This document shows, in pieces, positions 49,509 through 57,454 of a DNA stretch of 64,000 nucleotides; position 1 is the stretch's first letter; the number at the start of each line of letters is the position of its first letter. The notes below the pieces were generated by a model. The model did not search any database and was not told where the DNA came from. It saw only the letters and a program-made list of their open reading frames with translations. The position numbers were made by a program, and so were the translations under genes. The DNA is from Comamonadaceae bacterium UBA4962. GTDB taxonomy: Bacteria > Pseudomonadota > Gammaproteobacteria > Burkholderiales > Burkholderiaceae_C. The stretch covers positions 10,938 through 74,937 of the forward strand of contig DHAE01000016.1 of NCBI GenBank assembly GCA_002397315.1, read 5' to 3'.

Positions 49509-50795
49509 ATGAGCACCTTCTACCGCACCGCCAGCGCCAACCAGTACGACAACGCACTGCGCAACCTGTCGCAGCGCCAGACCGCGCTCTCGAACCTGCA
49601 GGAGAACCTCACCTCCGGCAAGCGGGTCGTGCGTGCGAGCGACGACCCCGTGGCCGCGGCGCAGGCCGAGCGCGCGATCACGCGCCTCTCGCGCGTGCAG
49701 AGCGAACAGCGGGCACTGGAGAACGCGCGCAATACCGTCACCCAGGCCGAGTCCACGCTCGGCCAGGCCGTGGACATCGTGCAGGAACTGCGCCAGCTGA
49801 TCGTGAGCGCCGGCGGCGGCTCGCTCAAGCCCGAGGACCGCAAGACCATCATGAACCAGGTGCAGGGCCTGCGCGAGCAGCTCTCCGACATGGTCAACCG
49901 CAAGGACACGAACGGCCTGCCGCTGCTGGGCGCGCTGGGCAGTGCGCTCGCGCCCTTCCTGGGCCCGCAGTCGGGCAGCCCCGACTACAGCTTCGCAGGC
50001 CTGCCCGGCCAGGCCTCGGGCTCGGCCACTTCGCTGCCGCTGTCGCTGGACGGTGAATCCGCCTTCATGTTCCAGCCCAAGCGCGACGGCGTGTACACCG
50101 CCTCGGTGAGCGACATTCCCTCGGGCCGCACGCTGACGACCGACGGCGTGAAGGCGGGCGACACCTCCCTCGTCACCGGGGACAACTACCAGATCGTCTT
50201 CAGCGGCGTGGGCCCGGGCGCGACGGCCGGCACCACCACCGCCACCTACACGATCACCAACACGACCACGGGCGTGGCGTCCGCGCCCGTCACCGTGCCG
50301 GACTTCCCGATGGACAAGCCCGTGTCGATCGCGGTGACCGGCATCCCGGGGGTGAGCTTCAACATCACCGGCACGCCCACCCGGCAGAACGACGGCACCT
50401 ACAACTTCTCGCCGGCCAACGGCGACACCATCTCGCTCAAGCCCAGCGCCAGCATCTTCAGCAGCATCGACCAGGCCGTGCGCGACATCGGCGGCGCGAC
50501 CAACGGCAACGCGGCCGCGCAGGCCGTGGGCCAGGCGCTGAACAACATCGACGTAGGCCTGGAGCGCATCCACAACATGCGCGGCTACGCGGGCGAGCTG
50601 CTCAACCGCGCGGACCGCATCACGGGCGACCAGGGCAAGCGCTCGGACCAGCTCGAGGCGGACCGCTCGCGCGCGGAGGATCTCGATATGATCAAGGGCA
50701 TCTCCGATTTCCAGAACAACCAGACCGGCTACCAGGCGGCGCTGCAGTCCTATGCGCAGGTGCAGAAGCTGTCGCTGTTCAATTACATCGGCTAA
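49509..50795 (+). CDS. flgL: FlgL, hook-filament junction protein 3
   Basis: A 428-residue flagellin-like junction protein. The N-terminal part reads LRNLSQRQTALSNLQENLTS and GKRVVRASDDPVAAAQAERA, with a central beta-rich insert (about 150-320) and a C-terminal helix ending SYAQVQKLSLFNYIG. It follows flgK by 42 bp. A GC hairpin without a T-run (50810-50829) lies just after the stop. Confidence 0.95.
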   Translation: MSTFYRTASANQYDNALRNLSQRQTALSNLQENLTSGKRVVRASDDPVAAAQAERAITRLSRVQSEQRALENARNTVTQAESTLGQAVDIVQELRQLIVSAGGGSLKPEDRKTIMNQVQGLREQLSDMVNRKDTNGLPLLGALGSALAPFLGPQSGSPDYSFAGLPGQASGSATSLPLSLDGESAFMFQPKRDGVYTASVSDIPSGRTLTTDGVKAGDTSLVTGDNYQIVFSGVGPGATAGTTTATYTITNTTTGVASAPVTVPDFPMDKPVSIAVTGIPGVSFNITGTPTRQNDGTYNFSPANGDTISLKPSASIFSSIDQAVRDIGGATNGNAAAQAVGQALNNIDVGLERIHNMRGYAGELLNRADRITGDQGKRSDQLEADRSRAEDLDMIKGISDFQNNQTGYQAALQSYAQVQKLSLFNYIG

Positions 50796-50867
50796 GCCGA
50801 AAGAGACAAGCGGGGAGCCTGGGCCCCGCGCACTCCGCCGGGCCCGGCCGCACCGCAAAGCCCACAC

Positions 50868-52097
50868 ATGGTCCAATCCGTCCTCGGCAGCCTGATCCTC
50901 GGCTACCGCCCCCTCTGGAACGCGGCGCGCCGCCTCGCGGCCGTGCAGCTGCACGTGCACAACGCGGGCGAGGCGGTGGTCGATGCGCCGCACCTGCTGC
51001 GCACCCTGCAGGAGCTGTGGAGCGCGTCCTCCCCGCCCCTGCTGCTGTCGCCGCAGAGCCCCCGGCTGCTCGTCGACCTGCTCGCGCAGGCGCCGCGCGG
51101 CTCGCCCTGGATCAGCGTGCCCGATGCGTGGCTCGCCGATGCCGACCTGCTCGCGCGCGTGCGCGCCGCGCACCAGCGGGGCCTGAAGCTCGTGTGGCGC
51201 GGCGCGCTGGAGCGCCTGCCGGCCGCCGACGTGGCCTCCTGCTTCGACAACAGCCTGCTCACGCTCTCCGCCAACGATGCGATGGCGGCGCTGCGCGCGG
51301 CCGGCGGCGCGATCCGCGGCGCGCCCGCCGAACCCAGCCCCGTGATCGCGGGGCAGATGTACGAGAACGTCGCGAGCCGGCCGCTCATGGAGCATTGCCT
51401 GGACCGGCACGGCGCGCTCGCCATCGCCGGCTGGCCGTCGGAGGACGTGCTCTACAGCCTGCGCCACCAGCAGCCGCAACCGGCGCACGCCACGGTGCTC
51501 AAGCTGATGCGGGCGATCGACGCGGAGCAGTCGCTGGAAGCGTTCGAGCAGATCCTCGGCGAAGACCCGGTGCTCGCCTACCGCTTCATGGTCTATACCA
51601 ACTCGGCCGCGCTCGGCCTGCGCACGGGCGTGGATTCGCTGCGGCGCGGCCTCGTGATGATGGGCTACGGCTCGCTGCAGCGCTGGCTGGGCGACCAGCT
51701 CCCGCATGCCAGCACCGACCCGAACCTGCAGCCCATCCGCGAATCCATGGTGATCCGCGCGCACCTGACCGAGCGGCTGCTCGACGCGGGGGTGGAGAAC
51801 GACCTGCGGCGCGAGGTGTACCTCTGCGGCCTGCTGTCGCAATTGGGGGAGCTGCTGTCGGAGCCGCTCGGCACCATCCTGCGGCGCCTGCCGCTGTCCG
51901 AGCGCATCTACGACGCAGCCGTGCTGCGCACCGGCCCCTACGCGGCCAGCCTGGAGATGGCCTGCGCGCTCGAATCGGAGGATGCCGCCGCGGTCCGCCA
52001 GCTCTGCGAGGCGCAGGAGCTGGACCTGGAGGAGGTCAACCGCGCGCTGCTGCGGGTGATCTCGGACCTGGAAGTGGAGCGGCCGGCGGGGCGGTGA
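50868..52097 (+). CDS. Degenerate EAL plus HDOD domain protein
   Basis: A 409-residue protein in which the first 190 residues resemble the EAL-like half of YuxH-type proteins but lack the catalytic EAL motif and metal ligands (the N-terminal region reads LGYRPLWNAARRLAAVQLHV). The second half (about 195-390) is an HDOD domain, with EQILGEDPVLAYRFMVYTNS and the RRGLVMMGYGSLQRWLGDQL segment. HDOD proteins act in signalling and are not phosphohydrolases, since the HD metal site is absent. It follows flgL by 72 bp and may be the last gene of the operon. Function unknown; a link to motility control is inferred from position. Confidence 0.8.
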   Translation: MVQSVLGSLILGYRPLWNAARRLAAVQLHVHNAGEAVVDAPHLLRTLQELWSASSPPLLLSPQSPRLLVDLLAQAPRGSPWISVPDAWLADADLLARVRAAHQRGLKLVWRGALERLPAADVASCFDNSLLTLSANDAMAALRAAGGAIRGAPAEPSPVIAGQMYENVASRPLMEHCLDRHGALAIAGWPSEDVLYSLRHQQPQPAHATVLKLMRAIDAEQSLEAFEQILGEDPVLAYRFMVYTNSAALGLRTGVDSLRRGLVMMGYGSLQRWLGDQLPHASTDPNLQPIRESMVIRAHLTERLLDAGVENDLRREVYLCGLLSQLGELLSEPLGTILRRLPLSERIYDAAVLRTGPYAASLEMACALESEDAAAVRQLCEAQELDLEEVNRALLRVISDLEVERPAGR

Positions 52098-52131
52098 CCC
52101 CGGCGAAGCGGCCCCCCTGCCGCGGCGCCGC

Positions 52132-52192
52132 TTCGCCGGGGGGCGCAGGCGTTCGCACGGCGGATCGACGGCGCGCGCGGCGTGTGGAAGAT
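52132..52192 (+). promoter_or_regulatory. PIP box (HrpX site) upstream of the C58 protease gene
   Basis: TTCGC (52132-52136) and TTCGC (52152-52156) are separated by exactly 15 bases, a perfect plant-inducible-promoter box. Thirty bases later comes GAAGAT (52187-52192), which misses the YANNNT -10 rule only at its first base. The effector ATG is 32 bases further on. This is the standard promoter layout of HrpX-controlled effector genes in group II hrp pathogens. Confidence 0.8.
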
Positions 52193-52224
52193 GTTGGCCG
52201 TTGCACCTCGCCTTCACTCACACC

Positions 52225-53073
52225 ATGGACCCCCATCGAATTCCGCGCGGACCGGCGGCAGTGCCGCCTTCCGGGCCCGCCCTGGCACGCGCCGGCCATG
52301 CCCCATCGGATGCCCCGCCCTCCCGGCCAGCCCCGGCGCACGACGCGAGGTGGGATGCGCTGCGCAGGCGTGCCGCCGACGGCCGCGTGCCAGCCTCAGG
52401 CCTGCCCAGGCGATCTTCCGCCCTCCACGGGATCTGCGTGTCGCGGCCCCGGACCCATGAACCGGCGTATGCGCCCAGCGCGTCCGGCTGGGCCGCTCGG
52501 CGCTCCGCGGCATTCGACCAGGCCAGCGTCCTGTCGCGCCACGACCCGGACCACCTCGGGGCCTGCGTGATCTACAGCCTGCTGTGGATGAACGACATCG
52601 CCAGCGCGCACGGCACCGCCGCATCCCGGATGGCCCGGCTGGAGCACTCGACGCCGGAGGTCCTCTCGCTGCACCAGGACTACATGGACCGGGTGGACTA
52701 CAGCAACCAGGATCCGTACCACCGGGAAGACCCGCTGCTGCAGACCGCGCAGGTACAGGGCATCGGGCCTGCGGGCAACACCATGGCGGTCGACATCCTC
52801 TCCGACGAAGACGCCGCCATGGAGGAGATCTCCGGCATCCTGAGCCGGCCCGGCAGCTCGCACCTGCTGTGGCTGGGCAACCTGGGCTCCGGCAACCACG
52901 CCATCGCCGCGCATGCGGCGGACGGCCGCTGCATCCTGTTCGACGCGAACCTGGGTGAATTCCGGCTGACGCCGTCCGAAGTACCGATGGTGATGCGCGA
53001 GATCGTCGCCCGGAATTCGCTGCACTATGCGATTCCCGAAATCCTCATCATGCCGATGCGGCGGCAGGACTGA
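52225..53073 (+). CDS. YopT/AvrPphB-type (C58) cysteine protease, putative type III effector
   Basis: The 282-residue product has an Arg/Pro/Ser/Ala-rich N-terminal 100 residues typical of type III secretion signals, and a C-terminal papain-like domain with a C58 triad: Cys114 in LGACVIYSLLWM, His225 in GSGNHAIAAHA, Asp240 in LFDANLGEF. The Cys-His and His-Asp spacings (111 and 15) are close to those of AvrPphB and NopT. GICVSRP (Gly69 onward) resembles the fatty-acylation motif exposed by self-cleavage in those proteins. An in-frame TTG at 52201 is an alternative start. A perfect PIP box lies upstream. The host target is unknown. Family assignment is from motif and spacing, not alignment search. 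Confidence 0.82.
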   Translation: MDPHRIPRGPAAVPPSGPALARAGHAPSDAPPSRPAPAHDARWDALRRRAADGRVPASGLPRRSSALHGICVSRPRTHEPAYAPSASGWAARRSAAFDQASVLSRHDPDHLGACVIYSLLWMNDIASAHGTAASRMARLEHSTPEVLSLHQDYMDRVDYSNQDPYHREDPLLQTAQVQGIGPAGNTMAVDILSDEDAAMEEISGILSRPGSSHLLWLGNLGSGNHAIAAHAADGRCILFDANLGEFRLTPSEVPMVMREIVARNSLHYAIPEILIMPMRRQD

Positions 53074-53081
53074 CGGCCTGC

Positions 53082-54551
53082 TCAGACGCCCTCGGCCGCG
53101 TTCCGGAACGCCCGCCAGAACGCAGGATCCTGCGTGGTCGTGAAATTGATGCGCATCAGCGTGCACGGCCGGCGGGTGGCGTGGAACAGCGCCCCGGGGG
53201 CGATGAGGTAGCCCTGGTCGAGCATGCGCTGCGCGAGCATGTCGGTGTCCACGCCCGTGTCCACCCAGCCGAACATGCCCGCGGGTTCGGCCGCGAAGCG
53301 CTGGCCGGCCTCCAGCGCCACCTGCACGCTGCGCGCGCGCGCCTGGGCCAGCCGCAGGCGCATGCGTTCGGCATGGCGGCGCAGTTGCCCCTGCTCGATG
53401 CACAGCGCCAGGGCCTTTTCCAGCAGGGAGGGCGTGGTGAGGGTGGACAGCAGCTTGGTGTCCAGCAGCCGCTCGACGAGCTCGGGGGGCGCGGCGAGAT
53501 AGCCCACGCGCCAGTTGGGCGCGAGGATCTTGGCGAAACCGTTCACGTAGATGGTGCGCTGCAGGCCGTCGAGCGCGGACAGGCGCGTGGCATGGTCGGG
53601 CGCGATGTGGCCGTAGGTGTCGTCCTCGACGATGTGGAAGCCGTGCCGGTGGGCGAGCTGCAGGATGCGGTGCGCGTGGCCGGGCGAGAGGCTGTAGCCC
53701 GTGGGGTTGTGCAGCACGCTCACGCTCACGAACAGCTTGGGCGCATGGGCCTCGCAATAGCGCGCCATCACGTCCAGGTCCGGCCCGAGCGGGCCCCGGG
53801 GCACGGGCAGCACGCGCATGCCGAGCGCATCGAGCCGCGCGAACTCCACCGACCAGCCGGGCTCCTCCACCATCACCGGATCGCCGGCCTTGAGCAGCGT
53901 GCGGCTGACGATGTCCAGCGCGTGGGTGGCGCCGACGGTGGTGATGATCTGCTGCGGCTCCACGGACACGCTGAGGTCCGCCAGGCGCCGCGCGAGCGCC
54001 GCGCGCAGGCCGGCGTCGCCGCGCGGCTCGCCGTAGACCAGCGAGCCGTCCTGCAGCGCGCGGCCCGCGGTGACGCGGCGCACCGCGGCCGCCATGAAGC
54101 GCGCGTCCTCGAGCCAGCCCGGGGGGAAGACGCCGGCGCCGGGCTGCGGCTTCGACGATGCCTGGTGGAACATGCCCCGGATCAGCGTGGTCGCGTTGAT
54201 GTGCGAGCCCGACATCGGCAGCACCGCGGCGCCCAGGGGCGAGCCGCTGCCGGCCGGCCGGGTGCCCTTGCCGTGCGCCATGCCCGTGCCCGCGTCCGGA
54301 GGGGAAGAAGGGGACTTCTGCACCGCGTCGCGCACGAAGAAGCCGCGCTGGCGGCGCGCCTCCACCAGGCCCTGCGCGAGCAGCTGGTCGTAGGCGGCCA
54401 CCACCGTGTGGGTGCTCACGCCCTGCTGCCGGGCGCATTCGCGCACCGACGGCAGCCGCGCACCGACGGGCAGCAGCCGGCTGCGGATGCGCTCCGCGAA
54501 GCGCTCGGCCAGTTGCTCGGTCAGGGTGCGTTCGGGCGTGCGCGTGAGCAT
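53082..54551 (-). CDS. MocR/PdxR-type GntR-family regulator with aminotransferase domain
   Basis: A 489-residue regulator. The N-terminal winged-helix GntR domain (about 5-72) has RSRLLPVGARLPSVRECARQ, then GVSTHTVVAAYDQLLAQGLV. The C-terminal domain (about 110-489) is a fold-type I aminotransferase with the PLP lysine in VNGFAKILAPNWRVGYL. Such proteins sense PLP or amino-compound adducts and usually control a divergent gene. The neighbour is a LysE-type exporter at 54730, and the intergenic region has matching half-sites. The ATG at 54551 was chosen because the upstream frame to 54968 runs into the exporter gene. Confidence 0.9.
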   Translation of the reverse strand: MLTRTPERTLTEQLAERFAERIRSRLLPVGARLPSVRECARQQGVSTHTVVAAYDQLLAQGLVEARRQRGFFVRDAVQKSPSSPPDAGTGMAHGKGTRPAGSGSPLGAAVLPMSGSHINATTLIRGMFHQASSKPQPGAGVFPPGWLEDARFMAAAVRRVTAGRALQDGSLVYGEPRGDAGLRAALARRLADLSVSVEPQQIITTVGATHALDIVSRTLLKAGDPVMVEEPGWSVEFARLDALGMRVLPVPRGPLGPDLDVMARYCEAHAPKLFVSVSVLHNPTGYSLSPGHAHRILQLAHRHGFHIVEDDTYGHIAPDHATRLSALDGLQRTIYVNGFAKILAPNWRVGYLAAPPELVERLLDTKLLSTLTTPSLLEKALALCIEQGQLRRHAERMRLRLAQARARSVQVALEAGQRFAAEPAGMFGWVDTGVDTDMLAQRMLDQGYLIAPGALFHATRRPCTLMRINFTTTQDPAFWRAFRNAAEGV

Positions 54552-54603
54552 GGAAGCCTTTCGGGGGGAGGGGCAGAAGGGGGCCGGCGGGACCCGGCCG
54601 GAA

Positions 54604-54670
54604 CTGTGTCGGCTTTTGCACCGATACAGCGCATGAGCTTGTGCAGCTGTCTGTATCGGCACTGTATCGG
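54604..54670. promoter_or_regulatory. Half-site array for the MocR-type regulator
   Basis: The divergent intergenic region has CTGTGTCGG (54604-54612, one mismatch), CCGATACAG (54621-54629, inverted), CTGTATCGG (54651-54659) and CTGTATCGG (54662-54670). The last two are direct repeats 11 bp apart, about one helix turn. Direct repeats on one face plus an inverted site are common for MocR-type regulators. The array lies between the two start codons (54551 and 54730). Confidence 0.75.
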
Positions 54671-54729
54671 AATTCTGCCTACAGTGGCTCCCATCCCGCA
54701 ACGTGCCCATTCGCCATCCCGCCACTCCC

Positions 54730-55329
54730 ATGCCCCTGGTCGAATTCACCGCACTCCTGGTCCTGGCGGCCGCCATGAGCTTCTCGCCCGGCCCCAACAC
54801 CACGCTGTCCACCGCCATCGCGGCGAACCGCGGCCTGCGGCCGGCGATGCGCTTCGTGTGCGCGGTGCCGCTCGGCTGGTCGGCGCTGCTGCTGGTGTGC
54901 GCCGCGGGCATCGGCAGCCTGGTGGTGGCCGCGCCGGCGCTGCGCATAGCCATCAAGGCGGTGGGCATCGCCTACCTGCTCTGGCTGGCCTGGAAGCTTT
55001 CGCGCAGCGGCCGGCTCGCCGATGCCGACGCGGCCCGCATGGACGTCGGCTTCTGGGCGGGCGCGGCGCTGCAGTTCGTGAACATCAAGGCCTGGCTGCT
55101 GGCGCTCACCATCGTGGCGGGCTGGGTGGCCGGCCGGCCCGACAGCCTGCCGCGCCTGGCCGTGGTGGTGCCCGTGATGGTGGCGTTCGCCTTCGCGAGC
55201 AATTTCCTCTACGCCGCCACGGGTGCGCTGCTGCGCCAGTGGCTGGCCGGCGGCTCGCGCCTGCTGTGGTTCAACCGCGGCATGGCGGCGGTGCTGGCGG
55301 CCACCGCCGCCTGGATGGTGACGGCATGA
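54730..55329 (+). CDS. LysE/RhtB-family exporter
   Basis: A 199-residue inner-membrane exporter with about six hydrophobic segments and the family signature MSFSPGPNTTLSTAIAANRG near residues 16-35. LysE/RhtB proteins expel amino acids or their analogues. It is divergent from the MocR-type regulator, its likely controller. An in-frame GTG at 54703 would add 9 residues. The 143-bp gap before the next gene has no visible terminator. Confidence 0.87.
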   Translation: MPLVEFTALLVLAAAMSFSPGPNTTLSTAIAANRGLRPAMRFVCAVPLGWSALLLVCAAGIGSLVVAAPALRIAIKAVGIAYLLWLAWKLSRSGRLADADAARMDVGFWAGAALQFVNIKAWLLALTIVAGWVAGRPDSLPRLAVVVPVMVAFAFASNFLYAATGALLRQWLAGGSRLLWFNRGMAAVLAATAAWMVTA

Positions 55330-55472
55330 GCGGCACGCAGTTAAGCTCTTTTCCTGGCGGGGCCCACCCCTTGCCCCCCGACCGGCCGCACGACGGCTTT
55401 TTTTCGACAACGACGACACGAACGAGGCACGGCCCCTTCCTTCCCCGGGGCGTGCCGCAGGAGATGATTTCC

Positions 55473-56669
55473 ATGACGACCTGGACCCTGGCCCGACGCG
55501 CCGCCAAGATGAACCCCTCGGTGATCCGCGAGATCCTGAAAGTGACCGAGAAGCCCGGCATCATCAGCCTGGCGGGCGGCCTGCCCTCCCCCAAGACCTT
55601 CCCGGTCGATGATTTCGCGCAGGCCTGCGCGGCGGTGCTGGGCCAGGACGGCGCCTCGGCGCTGCAGTACGCGGCGAGCGAGGGCTACCAGCCGCTGCGC
55701 GAGGCCGTCGCCGACTTCCTGCCCTGGGACGTGTCGCCCGACCAGATCCTGATCACCACCGGCTCGCAGCAGGGCCTCGATCTGGTGGCCAAGGTGCTCA
55801 TCGACGCGGGCAGCCGCGTGCTGGTGGAGACCCCGACGTACCTCGGCGCGCTGCAGGCCTTCACGCCCATGGAGCCCGACGTGCACAGCGTGGCGAGCGA
55901 CGACGAAGGCCCGCTGGTGGACGACCTCGCCGCCAAGGTGGGCTCGGGCGACGACCGCGCACGCTTCATGTACCTGCTGCCCAACTTCCAGAACCCCACG
56001 GGCCGCACGATGAGCGAGGCGCGCCGCGTGGCGATCTCCGCCAAGGCCGCCGAGCTGGGCCTGCCGCTGGTGGAGGACAACCCGTACGGCGACCTCTGGT
56101 TCGACCAGCCCCCGCCGCTGCCGCTCACCGCGCGCAATCCGGAAGGCTGCATCTACCTGGGCTCGTTCTCCAAGGTGCTGGCCCCCGGCCTGCGCCTGGG
56201 CTTCCTGGTGGCGCCGCACGCGCTCTACCCCAAGCTGCTGCAGGCCAAGCAGGCGGCCGACCTGCACACCCCCGGCTTCAACCAGCGCATGGTGGCCGAG
56301 GTGATGCAGGGCGGCTTCCTGGACCGCCACGTGCCGACCATCCGCGCGCTCTACAAGCAGCAGCGCGACGCGATGCTGTCCGCCATGGACCAGCAGATGC
56401 AGGGCCTGGGCGTGACCTGGAACCGGCCCGACGGCGGCATGTTCCTCTGGGCGCGCCTGCCGGAAGGCATGAGCGCGCTGGAGCTGCTGCCCGAGGCGGT
56501 GGAGCGCAACGTGGCCTTCGTGCCCGGCGCGGCCTTCTATGCGGACCACCCCGACACGCGCACGCTGCGCCTGTCGTTCGTCACCGCGAGCGCCCAGCAG
56601 ATCCAGGACGGCATCGCCGCGCTGGCGGCCGCCATCCGCGCGCGCCTGCCGCAGGCGGTGGAGGCCTGA
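55473..56669 (+). CDS. PLP-dependent aminotransferase (class I/II, LysN/2-aminoadipate type)
   Basis: A 398-residue fold-type I aminotransferase: N-terminal IREILKVTEKPGIISLAGGL, PLP-phosphate site LITTGSQQGLDLVAKVL, LLPNFQNPTGRTMSEARR, and the PLP lysine in YLGSFSKVLAPGLRLGFL. The pattern is that of 2-aminoadipate/aromatic or branched-chain aminotransferases; the substrate cannot be fixed. The ATG at 55473 has GGAG about 10 bases upstream; an ATG three codons earlier touches the ribosome site. It heads an operon of six genes to 60739. Confidence 0.88.
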   Translation: MTTWTLARRAAKMNPSVIREILKVTEKPGIISLAGGLPSPKTFPVDDFAQACAAVLGQDGASALQYAASEGYQPLREAVADFLPWDVSPDQILITTGSQQGLDLVAKVLIDAGSRVLVETPTYLGALQAFTPMEPDVHSVASDDEGPLVDDLAAKVGSGDDRARFMYLLPNFQNPTGRTMSEARRVAISAKAAELGLPLVEDNPYGDLWFDQPPPLPLTARNPEGCIYLGSFSKVLAPGLRLGFLVAPHALYPKLLQAKQAADLHTPGFNQRMVAEVMQGGFLDRHVPTIRALYKQQRDAMLSAMDQQMQGLGVTWNRPDGGMFLWARLPEGMSALELLPEAVERNVAFVPGAAFYADHPDTRTLRLSFVTASAQQIQDGIAALAAAIRARLPQAVEA

Positions 56670-56673
56670 CGCG

Positions 56674-57294
56674 ATGTTGCGGCTCTGGGGACGGACATCG
56701 TCCATCAACGTGCGCAAGGTCGTCTGGGCAGCGCAGGAGCTGTCGCTGGAGCTGCAGCGCACCGACGCGGGCGGCCAGTTCGGGCTCGTGCGCGAGGCGC
56801 AGTTCCTCTCGCTCAATCCCAACGGCCTCGTGCCGCTCATCGAGGACGAGGGCACCACGCTCTGGGAATCGAACACCATCGTGCGCTACCTCTGCGCGCG
56901 CCATGCGCCGGGCGACCTCTATCCGGAAGACCTGCCCACGCGCTTCCTGGCCGAGCAGTGGATGGACTGGCAGCAGACCACGCTCAACCCGGCCGGCCGC
57001 GACGCGTTCCTGCAGTGGATCCGCACGCCCGCGGCGCAGCGCGACCCGGCGGCGATCGCCCGCTCGGTGGAGGCCACCGAGCCGCTGATGGAACTGCTCG
57101 ACGCGCACCTGGCCCGGCATGCCTACCTGGCGGGCGACCGCTTCACGATGGCGGACATCCCCGTGGGCTGCGAGATCCACCGCTGGTGGGGCCTGCCGCA
57201 GGAGCGCCCCGCGCGCCCGCACCTGGAGCGCTGGTTCGCCGCGCTGCGCGCGCGCAGCGGCGCCCTGGGCGTGCTGGACCAGCCGCTCGCCTGA
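56674..57294 (+). CDS. Glutathione S-transferase family protein
   Basis: A 206-residue protein with an N-terminal thioredoxin-like domain (RLWGRTSSINVRKVVWAAQE; NPNGLVPLIEDEG; WESNTIVRYL) and a C-terminal helical domain with the LAGDRFTMADIPVGCEIHRW motif common to GSTs. It lies 4 bp after the aminotransferase. It may conjugate or isomerise a catabolic intermediate, or have a detoxifying role. A 160-bp gap with a small GGCC hairpin separates it from the next gene. Confidence 0.9.
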   Translation: MLRLWGRTSSINVRKVVWAAQELSLELQRTDAGGQFGLVREAQFLSLNPNGLVPLIEDEGTTLWESNTIVRYLCARHAPGDLYPEDLPTRFLAEQWMDWQQTTLNPAGRDAFLQWIRTPAAQRDPAAIARSVEATEPLMELLDAHLARHAYLAGDRFTMADIPVGCEIHRWWGLPQERPARPHLERWFAALRARSGALGVLDQPLA

Positions 57295-57454
57295 CGCTCT
57301 GGCGTCCGGCCCTTCCGGCCGGGCGACCGCTCCCGCATCGCACGGCGGCCAGGACGGCCGCCGGGGAGAGTCGCGCCCGTGCCAAGCCGGAAGCGGCCCG
57401 CCGCCCTGCCGTTTCTTCGATCGTCGTCCGTTCGTTTTTTCCCGAGGAGCCTCC

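Noticed and set aside
50810..50829. GCGGGG/CCCCGC hairpin after flgL as a terminator.
   Set aside because: No T-run follows, and the next gene is on the same strand close by; too weak to call.
47361..52217. A very long open frame (over 1600 codons) on the minus strand opposite flgK, flgL and the HDOD gene.
   Set aside because: It is Arg/His/Gly-rich, with no family pattern, and lies antisense to well-identified genes. High GC removes stop codons from the antisense frame.
57414..57438. TTCGA ... TTCGT before the PhzF-like gene as a PIP box.
   Set aside because: The spacing is 10 bases, not 15, and the halves are imperfect.
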